Positions 9,110 through 18,780 of a stretch of DNA of 64,000 nt are shown here, one piece after another. The DNA is from Burkholderia sp. WAC0059 (lineage in GTDB: Bacteria; Pseudomonadota; Gammaproteobacteria; Burkholderiales; Burkholderiaceae), in assembly GCF_002870125.1 (NCBI RefSeq), contig NZ_PNEO01000007.1, forward strand, positions 62,001 through 126,000, written 5' to 3'. Within the stretch, counting starts at the first letter, position 1. Each line of letters opens with the position of its first letter. Under the pieces are notes generated by a model. It saw only the letters and a list, made by a program, of their open reading frames with translations, did no database searches and was not told the origin of the DNA. Made by a program: the position numbers and the translations under genes.

Positions 9110-10372
9110 ATGAACCCCGAAACTCCCCACCGCCCCGCCCTGCCTGCACGCGTGTCGAACTCGCCGCGTTTCCTGCTGTTCCTGATCTGCCTGTTCGCCT
9201 CCGCCGGACAGCTCGCCATCGACATCTACGTGCCCGCCCTGCCCGCGATGGCGCGTTACTTCGCGACCTCGCCCCAGGCGATCCAGTCGAGCGTGTCCGT
9301 CTACATGGCGGCCTACGCGTTCGGCCAGCTCGTCTTCGGGCCCGTCGCCGACGCCTACGGACGCAAGCCCGTGCTCGCGTTCGGGCTCGTGATCTTCACG
9401 ATCGGCTGCCTGCTGTCGCTCGCCGCGCCGAACCTCGAGACGTTCATCCTCGCCCGCTGCCTGCAGGGCTTCGGCATCGCCACCACCAACCTGCTCGCGA
9501 AGGCAATCACCACCGATTCGTTCTCCGGCCCGGCGCTGATGCACGCGTTCACCTACATGTCGATCACGTGGGGGCTCGCGCCGATCATCGCGCCCGTGAT
9601 CGGCGCCCATCTGCAGACGTGGTTCGGCTGGCGGGCCTGCCTCGTCTTCCTGCTCGTCTACTCGCTCGTCATGTGGGGGCTCTGGTGGCGCTATCGCGAG
9701 ACGTTGCCCCGCCGGGTGCACCTCGAGCCGCGCACGCTGCTCGCGAATGCGGGCAAGGTGCTCGCGAGCCCGGTGTTCCGCTGCTGCTTCCTCGCCCAGG
9801 GCCTGTGCTACAGCATCCTGCTCGTGTTCAACATCGTCGGGCCGTTCATGGTGCAGAACACGCTGCACAAGCCGCCGACCTTCTTCGGCTATCTCGCGCT
9901 CGGCATCGGCATGATGTACTTCCTCGGCGGCCTGTCGAACCGCGTGCACGCGCAGTGGCTGCCCGGCGCGGAACAGCGGCTGCACCTCGGCGTGCGCGCG
10001 ATGGCGGCCGCATCGGTCGCGATGCTCGTGCTCGCGCTGACGGTCGGCCTGCGCATCTGGACGCTCGCCACGCCCGTGCTCGTGATGGCGTTCTGCGCGG
10101 GCGCGATCTATCCGACGCTGATGGCCAAGGGCAACTCGCTGTTCCCGCACATCGCGGGCCTGACGAGCGCGATCCTCGGATGCGCGCTGCTGCTCGTGTC
10201 GTCGGCGATGATGGGACTCGCCGGCTTCGTGTCGGTGCAGATCCTGACGCCGCTCGCGATATTCTTCGTGCTGCTCGCGGTCACGGTGGTCGGGATGGTG
10301 ACGATGCTGCTGCGGCATCTGGCGCAGGAGCAGGCCGAAGCCGGCATGCGGCGGGGGAGCGAGGCGGCGTGA
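9110..10372 (+). CDS. Bcr/CflA-type multidrug MFS exporter
   Basis: A 420-residue inner-membrane drug:proton antiporter of the DHA1 type. The first helix carries the DIYVPALPAM motif characteristic of Bcr/CflA exporters, followed by motif A (GPVADAYGRKPVL) near residue 80. About 12 hydrophobic segments are seen. The ATG at 9110 puts the first helix at a normal distance; a GTG at 9062 would add 16 residues. No clear Shine-Dalgarno supports either. It is divergent from arsR but need not share its control. The substrate is not predictable. Confidence 0.85.
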   Translation: MNPETPHRPALPARVSNSPRFLLFLICLFASAGQLAIDIYVPALPAMARYFATSPQAIQSSVSVYMAAYAFGQLVFGPVADAYGRKPVLAFGLVIFTIGCLLSLAAPNLETFILARCLQGFGIATTNLLAKAITTDSFSGPALMHAFTYMSITWGLAPIIAPVIGAHLQTWFGWRACLVFLLVYSLVMWGLWWRYRETLPRRVHLEPRTLLANAGKVLASPVFRCCFLAQGLCYSILLVFNIVGPFMVQNTLHKPPTFFGYLALGIGMMYFLGGLSNRVHAQWLPGAEQRLHLGVRAMAAASVAMLVLALTVGLRIWTLATPVLVMAFCAGAIYPTLMAKGNSLFPHIAGLTSAILGCALLLVSSAMMGLAGFVSVQILTPLAIFFVLLAVTVVGMVTMLLRHLAQEQAEAGMRRGSEAA

Positions 10373-10431
10373 GTCATGCCTGACTGCCGCGAACGGGCGG
10401 GACGGCGACGCGTCGTTTGCGCCGCTCCGAC

Positions 10432-13400
10432 TCAGAAGCGATAGCCGACCCGCATGCTGCCCTCCTGCGCCGAGGCATGCGTCGTGTTGACGAGCGCGTC
10501 GTAGTCGAGCGAGACGTCCAGGTTCTTCACCGGATGCATCGTGATGCCGCCACCCAGCGTCAGATAGCCCCGCGGCAGGCTCGTGCCCGGCGCCGCGAAC
10601 AGCGTCCCGTCCTGCGAGGCCACGCTCATCGCGCGATTCCCGTCGAGCAGTTCGTGCGCATAGCCGAGCCTCAGCTCCACGTTCACCGGCTTCAGCGCAT
10701 TGCCGAACGCGCGGTCCACCGTCACGCCCACATACGGCTGCAGGCTGCGCACGTTGTCCGTGCCGACGTTCAGATCCTCGCCGCCCGCACCGCTCTCGCC
10801 GAACGCGTCCGCATGGAAGTACGCATAGCGCAGCCCCAGCTTCGGCGTCACCGTCACGCTGCCGAACGTCATCGGCAGGCTCGCCTGGCCACCCACGTTG
10901 AATTCCTGCCCCATGTGGTCGCCCTCGGCCGTGCCGGCCGAACCGAACGGCCGCTTCTGCGACAGGAAGTCGAGTCCGGCACCGAAGGTCGCGCCGAGGT
11001 CCACCGGCCCCACGAAGCGGCTGCCGTACAGCGCCGCGCGCAGCGTGTCGGTCGTGCCCGAGTCGCCCGTGCCCGATTCGTCGATGTCTGCATGGTCGTA
11101 GCCCGCGGCCACGCCCGCCGTGTAGGCGCCGAACTGCTGCTGGAGCCCGGCCAGGAATCCGTAGCGGTCACTCTGGAAGCCCGGCGCGTCGCCCGTGCCG
11201 CCCACCGTCGTCTGGGTGCCCGTGGCCGTGATCCAGCCTGAAGGCGCGGCCGGCGCGTTCGAGGGGGCGTCCAGCCGGTCGAGCAGCGCGGCGCTTTCGG
11301 CCTGCGCCCCGAGGATCGCCGTCGTGCCCAGCGTCGTGTAGATGCTCGTGCCGGTCGGCGCCACCACGTTCAGCGCAAGGTCCACGCTGTCCGGCCCGTA
11401 GGACACCGACGGCCCGAGGCTGCCGAGATTCGCGGCGCCGACGTTCACGATGCGGCTGAACGTGCCGCTGATACCCTGCGCCGCCGACAGCAGCGTGTAC
11501 TGCTTCGCCGAATAGGTGCCCGGATCGTAAGTGATCGCCAGCACGCCGTTCAGCGTCGCGCTGCCGTTGACCATCAGCTCGGACGCGGCCGTCGGACTGA
11601 CCTCGATGGCCAGCGTCGCGTCGGCCGCCTGCGCGTAGTTGCCGTCTACCGTCAGCGTGCCGATCGTGCCGCCGGGCGCGACCGTGCCGCTGTTGCTGAC
11701 GTTGCCGCCGACCGTGCCGTGGCCGCGCAGCGTGCCCGCCGTATCGACCGTCACGCTGCCGCCCAGCGCGGCCGTCGGCGTGTCCGCATCGCCGATCTCG
11801 AGCTGGCCGCCGGCCACCTCGGTCGTGCCGGCGAACGACGCGCTGTCGCCGTCCACCACCAGCGCGCCGCTGCCCTGCTTGACGATCTCGCCCGCCCCCT
11901 CGAACGCCCCGCCGAACGTGGTATCGCTCGCGTTCGACAGCGCAAGCGTCTGACTGCCGAGCGCGACCGCGCCCGTGCCGGCCAGGTTGGCGATCGACGT
12001 GCCGCCCGTCGTCTGCGAAACGTCGAGCACGCCGTTGTCGGTGACGCCGGACGACGCCGTGATGCGACCCGCGCCGGTCAACGCGAGCGTCGCCCCGTCC
12101 GCGACCGAAGTCGCGCCGGTATAGGTGTTGAGGCCCGAGAACGTCTGCCGGCCGCCCGAGAGCGTCAGGCCGCCGCTGCCGCCGATCGAACCGCTGTAGT
12201 TGCCGCTCGCGTTCGACAGGGTCAGCGTGCCCTGGGCGCCGAGCGTCACGCTCCCGCTGCCCGCGAGGCTGCCGACGACCGCGCCTTTGGCGAAGCTGAC
12301 CTTCGCGTCGTCGCTCGCCAGTTCGCCGGCGATCACGGCCGTGTCGCCGAACGTCACGGTCGCGTTCTCGCCGGCCTGTACCGATCCGGCGACCGAGGCG
12401 GGCCCGCTGAACGACACCTGCGACGACGTGCCGGCCTGCACGTTGCCCGTAACCGGCGCGCTGCCGGTGTAGTCGAACGACGCACCGTCGGCCACGCTGA
12501 CGTCGTTCAGCGGCGCCGTCGTGCTGCCGCTCCAGGAGGCGCCGGCGTCCTCCGTGAAATTCACCGTGCCGCCGCCGGCGCGATTGCCGCTGCCGTCGAG
12601 TCCGTCCGTGTCGACGATGTTGCCGCTGGCGACGGCGCCGGCCAGCAGCGTCAGGTTGACGATGCCGTCCATGCCCGCCGTACTGCGGTTGACCTGCAGC
12701 AGCGTGCCGTCGTTGTCCGTCAGGTTCGATCCCGCGCCGATCTCGATGTTCTGCGTCTGCCCGGCGCTTTCGAGGTCCGAGACGATCGAGGCGCCGGCCG
12801 CCTTGACCGTGGTATCGGTCAGCGTGACGGTGCCGCTGTCGGTGATCGCGATGCCGTCGGACTGTGTCGAGGTGAGCGTGCTGCCGTTCACGTTCAGCGT
12901 GCCGCCGCTCATGACGGCCGCGGCCGCCGAGCCGACGCCGCTCGCCGTGACCGTCGTGTCGCGCAGGTTCGCCGTGCTCACGTATTGCGCGAGCGCGCCG
13001 GCGGAATCCGCGCCGCTCGTGGCGATGCTGCCGCCCGTGAAGTCGAGGGTGCCCGCCAGCGTGCCGTCGGCGGCGCCGGCCGACACGCCGGCGGATTGCG
13101 TCCCGGTCGTGGCAACCGCCACGTTGCTGGCTTCGATGACGGGCACCTGGCTGGCCTCGTCCGAGGCCGACATCATGCCTTCGGCTTCGTCCCCCGTCGT
13201 TTTCACCGTGCTGTTGCTGATGTCGACGACACCGCCGTCCCACGCATAGACGCCCCGGCCGATGTCGCCGCTGGTATTCACGCTCACGTCGTCGGCCTCG
13301 ACCTCGCCGCCAACGTACTGGCCGAACAGCCCGTACGAGTTCGTGCCGGACGTCGTCACCGCCGAGCCGGCGTCGATCGTGATGAGCGTCAGGGCGGGAT

Positions 13401-14775
13401 CGGTCGCGCCCTCGAGCTGCCACGCCAGAACCGCGTGGGAATCGTTGCCCGTGGTCTCGACCGAGGTGTCGTGCAGCGTGACGGAACCGCCTTCGCTCGC
13501 GAGCACGCCGTACGAACGTTCCGTGCCGTCGGCGACGATCGACGAGTTCTGCAGCGTCACGCTGCCGGCGGAGAAAGCGATGCCGGACGGCTCGCGATCC
13601 TCTCCCGTGTAGGGCTGGACCGTGCTCGACGCCTCGACGCCGTACGACGCGTTGCCGCCGCTCGTGCCCGACCCGTCCATGACGACCGAGACGTTGTCGC
13701 CGGAAATCTCGCCCGAAGACGCGAACAGGCCAACGTCCTGCGTTCCCGTGTCGTGGGTGTGAACCCGGGTGTTCGAAAGCGTGACCTGACCGTCGTCGTT
13801 GGCGAACACGCCGTATGCGAGCGAGCCGTAGGTGTCGATCGTCGTATCGTCCGCCGTGACGGACGACGGCGCGAGACTGACGTAATCGACGCCGGCCGAT
13901 TCGATGCCCGCCGCGTCGGCGCCGCTCGTCGACAGCGTGGTCGGGCTGCCGGAGCCCGACGCGCCCAGCGCCATGACGCCGCCGGTGTAGGCCTTGGCGG
14001 CGTCCGCGCCTTCTCCGGACGTCGTAACCGCCACGCCGTTCGCGCTCAGGCTGGCCGGCGTCGGCGATCCGCTGCCGGCGGAATCCTGCGAATACAGCGC
14101 ATGGGCCTCGTCGCCCGCGGTGGCGACGGAACCGCCCGTCAATTCGACGATGCCGCCCGCGCTGCTGTCGGCCCACGCGTAGGCGCCGTAGCCGAGCGCG
14201 CTTGCGGTGGCGATCGCCACGTCGACCGCCTCGAGCGTGCCGCCTATCTCGGCGCGCACGCCGATCGTGCCGCCGTCGGTGCCGGTCATCGTCACCGAGC
14301 CGCCGCTCAACGCGACCGTGCCGCCCGATTCGGCATCGGCGCCGATCGGCGCGTTGCCGCTGCTGTAGGTTGGCGGCACGTCGGCCGGATCGGACCCCGC
14401 CACCGTGACGTTCGTGCCGCTCGCGCTCACCTGCGTGCCCGTGCCGTTCGCGTAGATGCCGTAGGTCTTGGCGCCCGTATAGGTCTGATCGACCGTGTCG
14501 TCCTGCAGCGTCACGTTCGCGCCACTGGTCGCCTCGACCGCATACCCGGGACCGGACGACGAGCCGTTGCCGTCGCCGCTGGTGATCGTCGTATCGGCCG
14601 GGACGGTGACGGGCGAGCCGCCGCTCTCGACGATGCCGCTGCTCGTGCTTTGCGCATGCGCCGGCGAGAAGACGGTCACGATGGCCAGCGACAGCGCAGA
14701 CGCGGCAAAACGATTCCCCGTGGACCGGACGCCGACGCGTGACACCCGTTTTTTCGATCGTATGCTTTCCTTCAT
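10432..14775 (-). CDS. Type V autotransporter (AT-1 family adhesin-like)
   Basis: A 1447-residue self-secreting outer-membrane protein. An extended signal peptide (basic MKESIRSKKRVSR, then a hydrophobic core ending AHAQS) is of the type seen in large autotransporters. The long passenger is Gly/Ser/Thr/Val-rich and built from short beta-helix turns. Passenger-associated transport repeats appear near residues 860-1010 (LTLSGGRQTFSGLNTYTG and relatives). The last 270 residues form the beta-barrel domain and end in VGYRF, with the terminal Phe needed for BAM insertion. The ATG at 14775 has GGGAG 6 nt upstream. Adhesion or biofilm roles are typical of the family; no protease triad is evident. Confidence 0.9.
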   Translation of the reverse strand: MKESIRSKKRVSRVGVRSTGNRFAASALSLAIVTVFSPAHAQSTSSGIVESGGSPVTVPADTTITSGDGNGSSSGPGYAVEATSGANVTLQDDTVDQTYTGAKTYGIYANGTGTQVSASGTNVTVAGSDPADVPPTYSSGNAPIGADAESGGTVALSGGSVTMTGTDGGTIGVRAEIGGTLEAVDVAIATASALGYGAYAWADSSAGGIVELTGGSVATAGDEAHALYSQDSAGSGSPTPASLSANGVAVTTSGEGADAAKAYTGGVMALGASGSGSPTTLSTSGADAAGIESAGVDYVSLAPSSVTADDTTIDTYGSLAYGVFANDDGQVTLSNTRVHTHDTGTQDVGLFASSGEISGDNVSVVMDGSGTSGGNASYGVEASSTVQPYTGEDREPSGIAFSAGSVTLQNSSIVADGTERSYGVLASEGGSVTLHDTSVETTGNDSHAVLAWQLEGATDPALTLITIDAGSAVTTSGTNSYGLFGQYVGGEVEADDVSVNTSGDIGRGVYAWDGGVVDISNSTVKTTGDEAEGMMSASDEASQVPVIEASNVAVATTGTQSAGVSAGAADGTLAGTLDFTGGSIATSGADSAGALAQYVSTANLRDTTVTASGVGSAAAAVMSGGTLNVNGSTLTSTQSDGIAITDSGTVTLTDTTVKAAGASIVSDLESAGQTQNIEIGAGSNLTDNDGTLLQVNRSTAGMDGIVNLTLLAGAVASGNIVDTDGLDGSGNRAGGGTVNFTEDAGASWSGSTTAPLNDVSVADGASFDYTGSAPVTGNVQAGTSSQVSFSGPASVAGSVQAGENATVTFGDTAVIAGELASDDAKVSFAKGAVVGSLAGSGSVTLGAQGTLTLSNASGNYSGSIGGSGGLTLSGGRQTFSGLNTYTGATSVADGATLALTGAGRITASSGVTDNGVLDVSQTTGGTSIANLAGTGAVALGSQTLALSNASDTTFGGAFEGAGEIVKQGSGALVVDGDSASFAGTTEVAGGQLEIGDADTPTAALGGSVTVDTAGTLRGHGTVGGNVSNSGTVAPGGTIGTLTVDGNYAQAADATLAIEVSPTAASELMVNGSATLNGVLAITYDPGTYSAKQYTLLSAAQGISGTFSRIVNVGAANLGSLGPSVSYGPDSVDLALNVVAPTGTSIYTTLGTTAILGAQAESAALLDRLDAPSNAPAAPSGWITATGTQTTVGGTGDAPGFQSDRYGFLAGLQQQFGAYTAGVAAGYDHADIDESGTGDSGTTDTLRAALYGSRFVGPVDLGATFGAGLDFLSQKRPFGSAGTAEGDHMGQEFNVGGQASLPMTFGSVTVTPKLGLRYAYFHADAFGESGAGGEDLNVGTDNVRSLQPYVGVTVDRAFGNALKPVNVELRLGYAHELLDGNRAMSVASQDGTLFAAPGTSLPRGYLTLGGGITMHPVKNLDVSLDYDALVNTTHASAQEGSMRVGYRF

Positions 14776-14939
14776 GAAGTCTCCCGTGAAGCGCGTGTCG
14801 ACAGCGCTTCCCGCGTCCGCGCGAGCGGACGAAACCGGGAAGCGATGTTCTTCGGATGAATCCGCCCGCGAGGCCGCATCGCGACGCGAAAGCGGAGGGT
14901 CGGCGGCGCCGGCGGCCGGTAACGGAGGTATGCCGGGAC

Positions 14940-16133
14940 TTACACGGCGGCGGCGCGCATGCGCCCCTGTCCCCAGCGGGCGCCGCATGCTTCGGCGAGG
15001 CGCAGATCGTCGGCGGTTTCGATGCCTTCGACGACGACCGTCGGAACGATCGACGAGGCAAGCGCGACGAGACGTGTGAAACAGTCCCGTGCGCGGCTCG
15101 TCTGCCGCGCGCGATGCAGCCAGCTCGCGCCGATCTTGGCGACGTCCGGATTCAGCCCGGCGAGGACGTCGAGGTTGCTGTGATGCGAGCCGACGTCGTC
15201 GAGCGCGATCCGGCAGCCGCACGCGCGCATCGATTCGATGAAGGCGACCGCGTTGTGCAGGCCCGGCAGCGCGGCGGTTTCGGTGATCTCGATGGTCAGG
15301 CGCGCGGCGACGTCCGGCCGGCTCCGCAGCGCTTCGACGAAAGCCGCCCAGTACCCGTCGACGACCGCGCTGCGCGCCGAAATATTGCATCCGAGCGCGA
15401 GCGTGGCGTTCACTTCCAGCGCTTCGACGGCGCGCGCCGTCGTCCAGCAGTCGAGCCGCCTCACGAGTCCGGTTCGCTCGAGCGCACCGATCGCATCGGC
15501 GGGAAGCCAGTCGCGCGCCCCGGTGCGATCCCGCAGCAGCAGCTCGTGATAGAGCACCTCGCCCCGGCCGGCGACGTCGAACACCGGGTCCCGATGCAGC
15601 GCCAGGAGGCCCTCGTCGAGCGACGCGTACAGGCGCGCGACGCTCGCCATGTCGCTCCGGTATTGCTGCTGCCAGGCCTTGCCCGGCGAATGCGGCGGTT
15701 CGATGCAATCGTCGCCGTCGTCGATGTCGAACGGCGCATCGGCGAAATCGGCGACCCGCGCCGACACCGCGGGGAAAATCCGGTCCCGGCCGAACGCGAT
15801 GGCCTCCGTCGTCGTCAGCGACAGGACGCGGTCCAGTTGCGCCGCTTCCCGCGCAGCCCGGCTGTCGTCGCGGTCGGCTTCGGTTTCGAGGAGCAGCAGG
15901 AAGCGGGGGCCGCTGGCCGTGACGATGCCGTTGCCCCGCGCGCAAAACGTCCGCAGACGCTCGTGCAGCACGGACCGGACGGCCATCGCGAGCGTCGGGC
16001 CGTAGGCCAGTTGGAGGTGCACGTAGTTGTCGACGGACACGACGATGCACACGGGCTGCGGCTCCCGCATCGCCCGGTCTTCGCGAGGCACGACCCGAAG
16101 CCGGGGTCGGCACGGCGCCAGACTTTCGTTCAT
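14940..16133 (-). CDS. EAL-domain protein, putative c-di-GMP phosphodiesterase
   Basis: A 397-residue cytoplasmic protein with no membrane helix. Residues 20-140 resemble a degenerate GGDEF fold without the GGDEF motif. The C-terminal 240 residues are an EAL domain in which the signature reads ELL instead of EAL. The other catalytic positions look kept: Asn in CNISA, Glu in EITET, the Asp pair in LDDVG, Lys in AKIG, Glu in VVEGIE and Gln in GQGRM. Hydrolysis of c-di-GMP is therefore plausible. A strong GGAG ribosome site precedes the ATG. It lies upstream of the autotransporter on the same strand with a gap of about 165 bp, so the two may form a signalling/surface pair. Confidence 0.82.
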   Translation of the reverse strand: MNESLAPCRPRLRVVPREDRAMREPQPVCIVVSVDNYVHLQLAYGPTLAMAVRSVLHERLRTFCARGNGIVTASGPRFLLLLETEADRDDSRAAREAAQLDRVLSLTTTEAIAFGRDRIFPAVSARVADFADAPFDIDDGDDCIEPPHSPGKAWQQQYRSDMASVARLYASLDEGLLALHRDPVFDVAGRGEVLYHELLLRDRTGARDWLPADAIGALERTGLVRRLDCWTTARAVEALEVNATLALGCNISARSAVVDGYWAAFVEALRSRPDVAARLTIEITETAALPGLHNAVAFIESMRACGCRIALDDVGSHHSNLDVLAGLNPDVAKIGASWLHRARQTSRARDCFTRLVALASSIVPTVVVEGIETADDLRLAEACGARWGQGRMRAAAV

Positions 16134-16169
16134 GAATGTTCTCCTCTGCCCGTCGGGTCCTGAACCGCG

Positions 16170-16532
16170 TTAGCGCGCGTCGCCGCCCTTTCTGCCGTGG
16201 GCGCCGTTCGGTCCGATCGAGCGTTCGCACACCCGGTAAATGGAGTGGCCGATGAGGCCGTGGTGCCGCAAGGCCTGCAGCCGCTCGCGGCGTACCGGTG
16301 CCGGCAGCGTGTCGTCGCCGACGGTCCGCCAGACGGCAGAGATCAGCGTCTTGCGCACGCGCCTGCGCAGCACGAAATAGATCGCCGCGGCCAGCGGCCC
16401 CGTACAGAGACTCGCGATCACCCAGCCAGGCCGGCGAATGCCGACCCGGTTGACCCTCAAGCCCGCCATATCGGCAGCAATGTAGAGCGCGAGGCCCACG
16501 GCCACCACCAACCAGATCGCCTCTATCCCCAT
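16170..16532 (-). CDS. Small inner-membrane protein of unknown function
   Basis: A 120-residue protein with two hydrophobic segments (about residues 3-20 and 37-55), followed by a basic cytoplasmic tail rich in Arg. I do not recognise a family. The ATG at 16532 is preferred because it begins right before the first membrane helix and has a GGGG tract upstream; the frame is open 20 codons further. It lies 36 bp upstream of the EAL gene on the same strand and may be co-transcribed. Confidence 0.6.
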   Translation of the reverse strand: MGIEAIWLVVAVGLALYIAADMAGLRVNRVGIRRPGWVIASLCTGPLAAAIYFVLRRRVRKTLISAVWRTVGDDTLPAPVRRERLQALRHHGLIGHSIYRVCERSIGPNGAHGRKGGDAR

Positions 16533-16573
16533 CAGCGTCCCCGATCGTCTCGAAAATGTATTATACGCATTCA

Positions 16574-16588
16574 GTATATTACGTATAC
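16574..16588. promoter_or_regulatory. Palindrome upstream of the HTH gene
   Basis: GTATA-N5-TATAC in a short AT-rich block between the divergent membrane-protein and HTH genes, 17 bp before the HTH start codon. It is well placed to be the autoregulatory operator of the HTH protein. This is inference from symmetry and position. Confidence 0.45.
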
Positions 16589-16605
16589 CCATTTAGAATC
16601 CAGCC

Positions 16606-16863
16606 ATGGTCCACCCTATCCACGATCCCCGCTATCAGCGCATTGCCGATCTGCTTGCGGAATTGCGCAAGGAACGCGGCCTGCTGCAACAGGACGTGGC
16701 GGATCGGCTTGGCCGGCCACAGGCTTTTGTGTCGAAAGTCGAGAGCGGTCTGCGTCGTCTCGACCTGATCGAATTGATGGATTTTCTGGCGGCGCTCGAC
16801 GTCGATCCGCAGGAGTTCATGGATCACATCGTTTCGTTGTCCACGGGACCGAAACGCCGCTGA
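16606..16863 (+). CDS. Cro/C1-type HTH transcriptional regulator
   Basis: An 85-residue single-domain protein. Residues 10-65 form a classic HTH_3 domain: LRKERGLLQQDVADRLGRPQ is the helix-turn-helix entry, followed by the FVSKVESGLRRLD recognition region. There is no effector or cleavage domain, so it is probably a simple repressor. It is divergent from the small membrane protein and EAL gene, with a palindrome between them. It may control that side as well as itself. Confidence 0.85.
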   Translation: MVHPIHDPRYQRIADLLAELRKERGLLQQDVADRLGRPQAFVSKVESGLRRLDLIELMDFLAALDVDPQEFMDHIVSLSTGPKRR

Positions 16864-17208
16864 TGCCGGGCGCGCCGCGCTATCGCGCGACCGGCCCGCG
16901 ATGGCGCGCGCGAACCCGCCGAAGCACGCCTCGCATCGCGGGATCGACACCGACGACCCGGGCAGAAAATCGGCCGAACTGATCCGCCGCGCACACGGGC
17001 ACCGACTCACGACGGCGCCGCTCCGGCGCCGCATAATCCGGAAAGGTTTCCACCACCATCCGCCGTTTGTCCTGCAACAGTCCGGCCCGGCGAACGGTCG
17101 ACGACGACGCATCCCGATGGAGGTTTTCGGTGCGTAAAAAAGAATCGACGGGAATCGGTCCGAATCGGCGGTAACGGCAGTAACCTGCATTCCGGAGGCG
17201 CACCGAAC
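16864..17208. other. Gene-free stretch between HTH and PPC genes
   Basis: About 345 bp. Open frames exist on both strands but they are Arg-rich high-GC shadows without ribosome sites or recognisable motifs. I see no gene here. Confidence 0.5.
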
Positions 17209-17622
17209 ATGCAACCCCATCCTTTACGCCTTTCCCCCGGCGACGACTTGCGCGTCGCAATCGAAAACCTGCCGCGTCGGCGCGGCCTGGACGCCGCGTT
17301 CGTCCTCCAGGGCATCGGCAGCCTGAGCGGCGCCAACCTGCGATTCGCCGGCGTCGAAGCGCCGACCGTGCTGCACGGCGACCTCGAAATACTGACGCTG
17401 GCCGGGTCGGTCTCTCCCGACGGCGCTCATCTGCACATGAGCGTTTCCGACGCGCGCGGCCAGGTGTTCGGCGGCCACGTCGCGCGCGGATGCACGGTCC
17501 GCACGACGGCAGAACTGCTGCTCGTCCTGCTTCCCGGACATCGCTTCTCCCGCGAACCCGACCCGGGTACCGGGTTCATGGAACTCGTGGTTAGGCGCCG
17601 ATCGGACGACGGCACGGCGTGA
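17209..17622 (+). CDS. PPC (DUF296) domain protein
   Basis: A 137-residue protein made of a single PPC fold: an ordered alternation of strands with the family core FVLQGIGSLSGANLRFAG near residues 31-48 and the LHMSVSDARGQVFGGHV stretch near residue 82. Bacterial PPC proteins form trimers. Their role is poorly known, although the same fold is fused to AT-hooks in plants. The ATG at 17209 follows a GGAG at 17193-17196. It is convergent with the LysR gene. Confidence 0.8.
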   Translation: MQPHPLRLSPGDDLRVAIENLPRRRGLDAAFVLQGIGSLSGANLRFAGVEAPTVLHGDLEILTLAGSVSPDGAHLHMSVSDARGQVFGGHVARGCTVRTTAELLLVLLPGHRFSREPDPGTGFMELVVRRRSDDGTA

Positions 17623-17675
17623 CTTATCAGGAACCGGATCGCACGGATCGCGGCGCCCGCCTCCCTCTTCTTCTT

Positions 17676-18623
17676 TCAGGCGCCGACCGCCGGGTCCGCG
17701 TCCGCGGGCACGCCGGCGTCGAACATCGGCATCCGCTCGAGCGTCCAGCGCAACAGCGCGTCGGCGGCGGCCGACAGCGGCCGGCCCGAGTGCACCAATA
17801 CGCGCGCCTTCGCGGATAGAAACAGCGGGTGCTCGACGCGCAGCGCGACCATCTCGCCCGACTCGACCTCGCACCGCGCGCCGAAGGCGCCGATCAGCGT
17901 CGCCCCGTTCCCGCAGCGCACGAAGCGCTTGAGCACCGCGAGCGAATTCGTCGTCAAGGTCGGGCGAATCTGCAGATTGTCCGTGTACGCGAGCATCTGC
18001 ACGATCTGGCCGAGCCCGTACGACGGCGGCATCAGCGCCAGCGGACAGGCCAGCATCTCCGCGATGCTCACCGGCGTGCCGCGTCGTGCGAGCGGATGGT
18101 CGTGGCGCACGAGCATCACGACCGGCTGCGCGGCGCTCGCGCGGAACTCGACGTGCGCGTGGGCCGGCGGGTTGTACGCGAGACCGAGATGCGCGCGGCC
18201 TTCGGCGACCTCGCCCACTACGTCGTTGACCGGCAGCACGTCGACGCTCACCTCGAGCCTCGGATAGCGCGCACAGAAACCGGCCAGCACGTCGTCCACC
18301 AGCGGGTCGACGTAGCCTTCGCTCGCGGCCACGCGGACGTAGCCCAGTTGCAGGCCGTTGAGCGCCTGGAGACGGCTTTCGAACTGTTCCTGCTGCGCAT
18401 GGCAGGCCTGCCAGAATTCGTCCAGATGGCGGGCGGCCTCGGTCGGCGTCATGCCGCGCGCGCGGCGCTCGAACAGCGTCGCGCCGATTTCGTCCTCGAG
18501 CAGGCGGATCTGGCGGGCGATCACCGAAACGGCCGTATTCAGGCTGTCCGCCGCGCCGCGAATCGAGCCGTGCGTCAGCACCTCGTGGAAATAACGCAGA
18601 CGCCGCTGATTGATTTCCCGCAT
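17676..18623 (-). CDS. LysR-family transcriptional regulator
   Basis: A 315-residue protein. Residues 5-63 form the LysR winged HTH ([21 protein letters not shown] then [17 protein letters not shown]), followed by a two-lobe effector-binding domain. The ATG at 18623 is preceded at once by AAGGAA. It is divergent from the MFS and M81 peptidase genes, and a perfect inverted repeat lies in the shared intergenic region. It is therefore the likely regulator of that pair, probably responding to the transported compound. Confidence 0.9.
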   Translation of the reverse strand: MREINQRRLRYFHEVLTHGSIRGAADSLNTAVSVIARQIRLLEDEIGATLFERRARGMTPTEAARHLDEFWQACHAQQEQFESRLQALNGLQLGYVRVAASEGYVDPLVDDVLAGFCARYPRLEVSVDVLPVNDVVGEVAEGRAHLGLAYNPPAHAHVEFRASAAQPVVMLVRHDHPLARRGTPVSIAEMLACPLALMPPSYGLGQIVQMLAYTDNLQIRPTLTTNSLAVLKRFVRCGNGATLIGAFGARCEVESGEMVALRVEHPLFLSAKARVLVHSGRPLSAAADALLRWTLERMPMFDAGVPADADPAVGA

Positions 18624-18678
18624 TTCCTTACGCCCCCATGACGACCGCGCCGGCAACCGCCAGCAGCGTTGCCCAAAA

Positions 18679-18704
18679 AGCAACTTTACCGAATCACAGT
18701 TGCT
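18679..18704. promoter_or_regulatory. Inverted repeat, probable LysR binding site
   Basis: AGCAACT, 12 nt, AGTTGCT: perfect 7-bp arms lying 56 bp upstream of the LysR start and 77 bp upstream of the MFS start. Dyads in divergent LysR promoters are the usual recognition sites. Confidence 0.6.
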
Positions 18705-18780
18705 CTTGCTCTCCACTTATTGGCTGCCGAGGATGGCCCGAACCGTTGCAGTCTTCCCACCCCTTTCGTGGAGATTGTCC

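Noticed and set aside
11719..14742. A 1007-residue plus-strand frame over the autotransporter
   Set aside because: Arg/Ala/Asp-rich antisense shadow of the repetitive passenger; no family resemblance.
14776..16230. Extending the autotransporter frame to a 1932-residue protein
   Set aside because: The upstream part overlaps the EAL gene in another frame and is low-complexity. A signal peptide and strong ribosome site fix the start at 14775.
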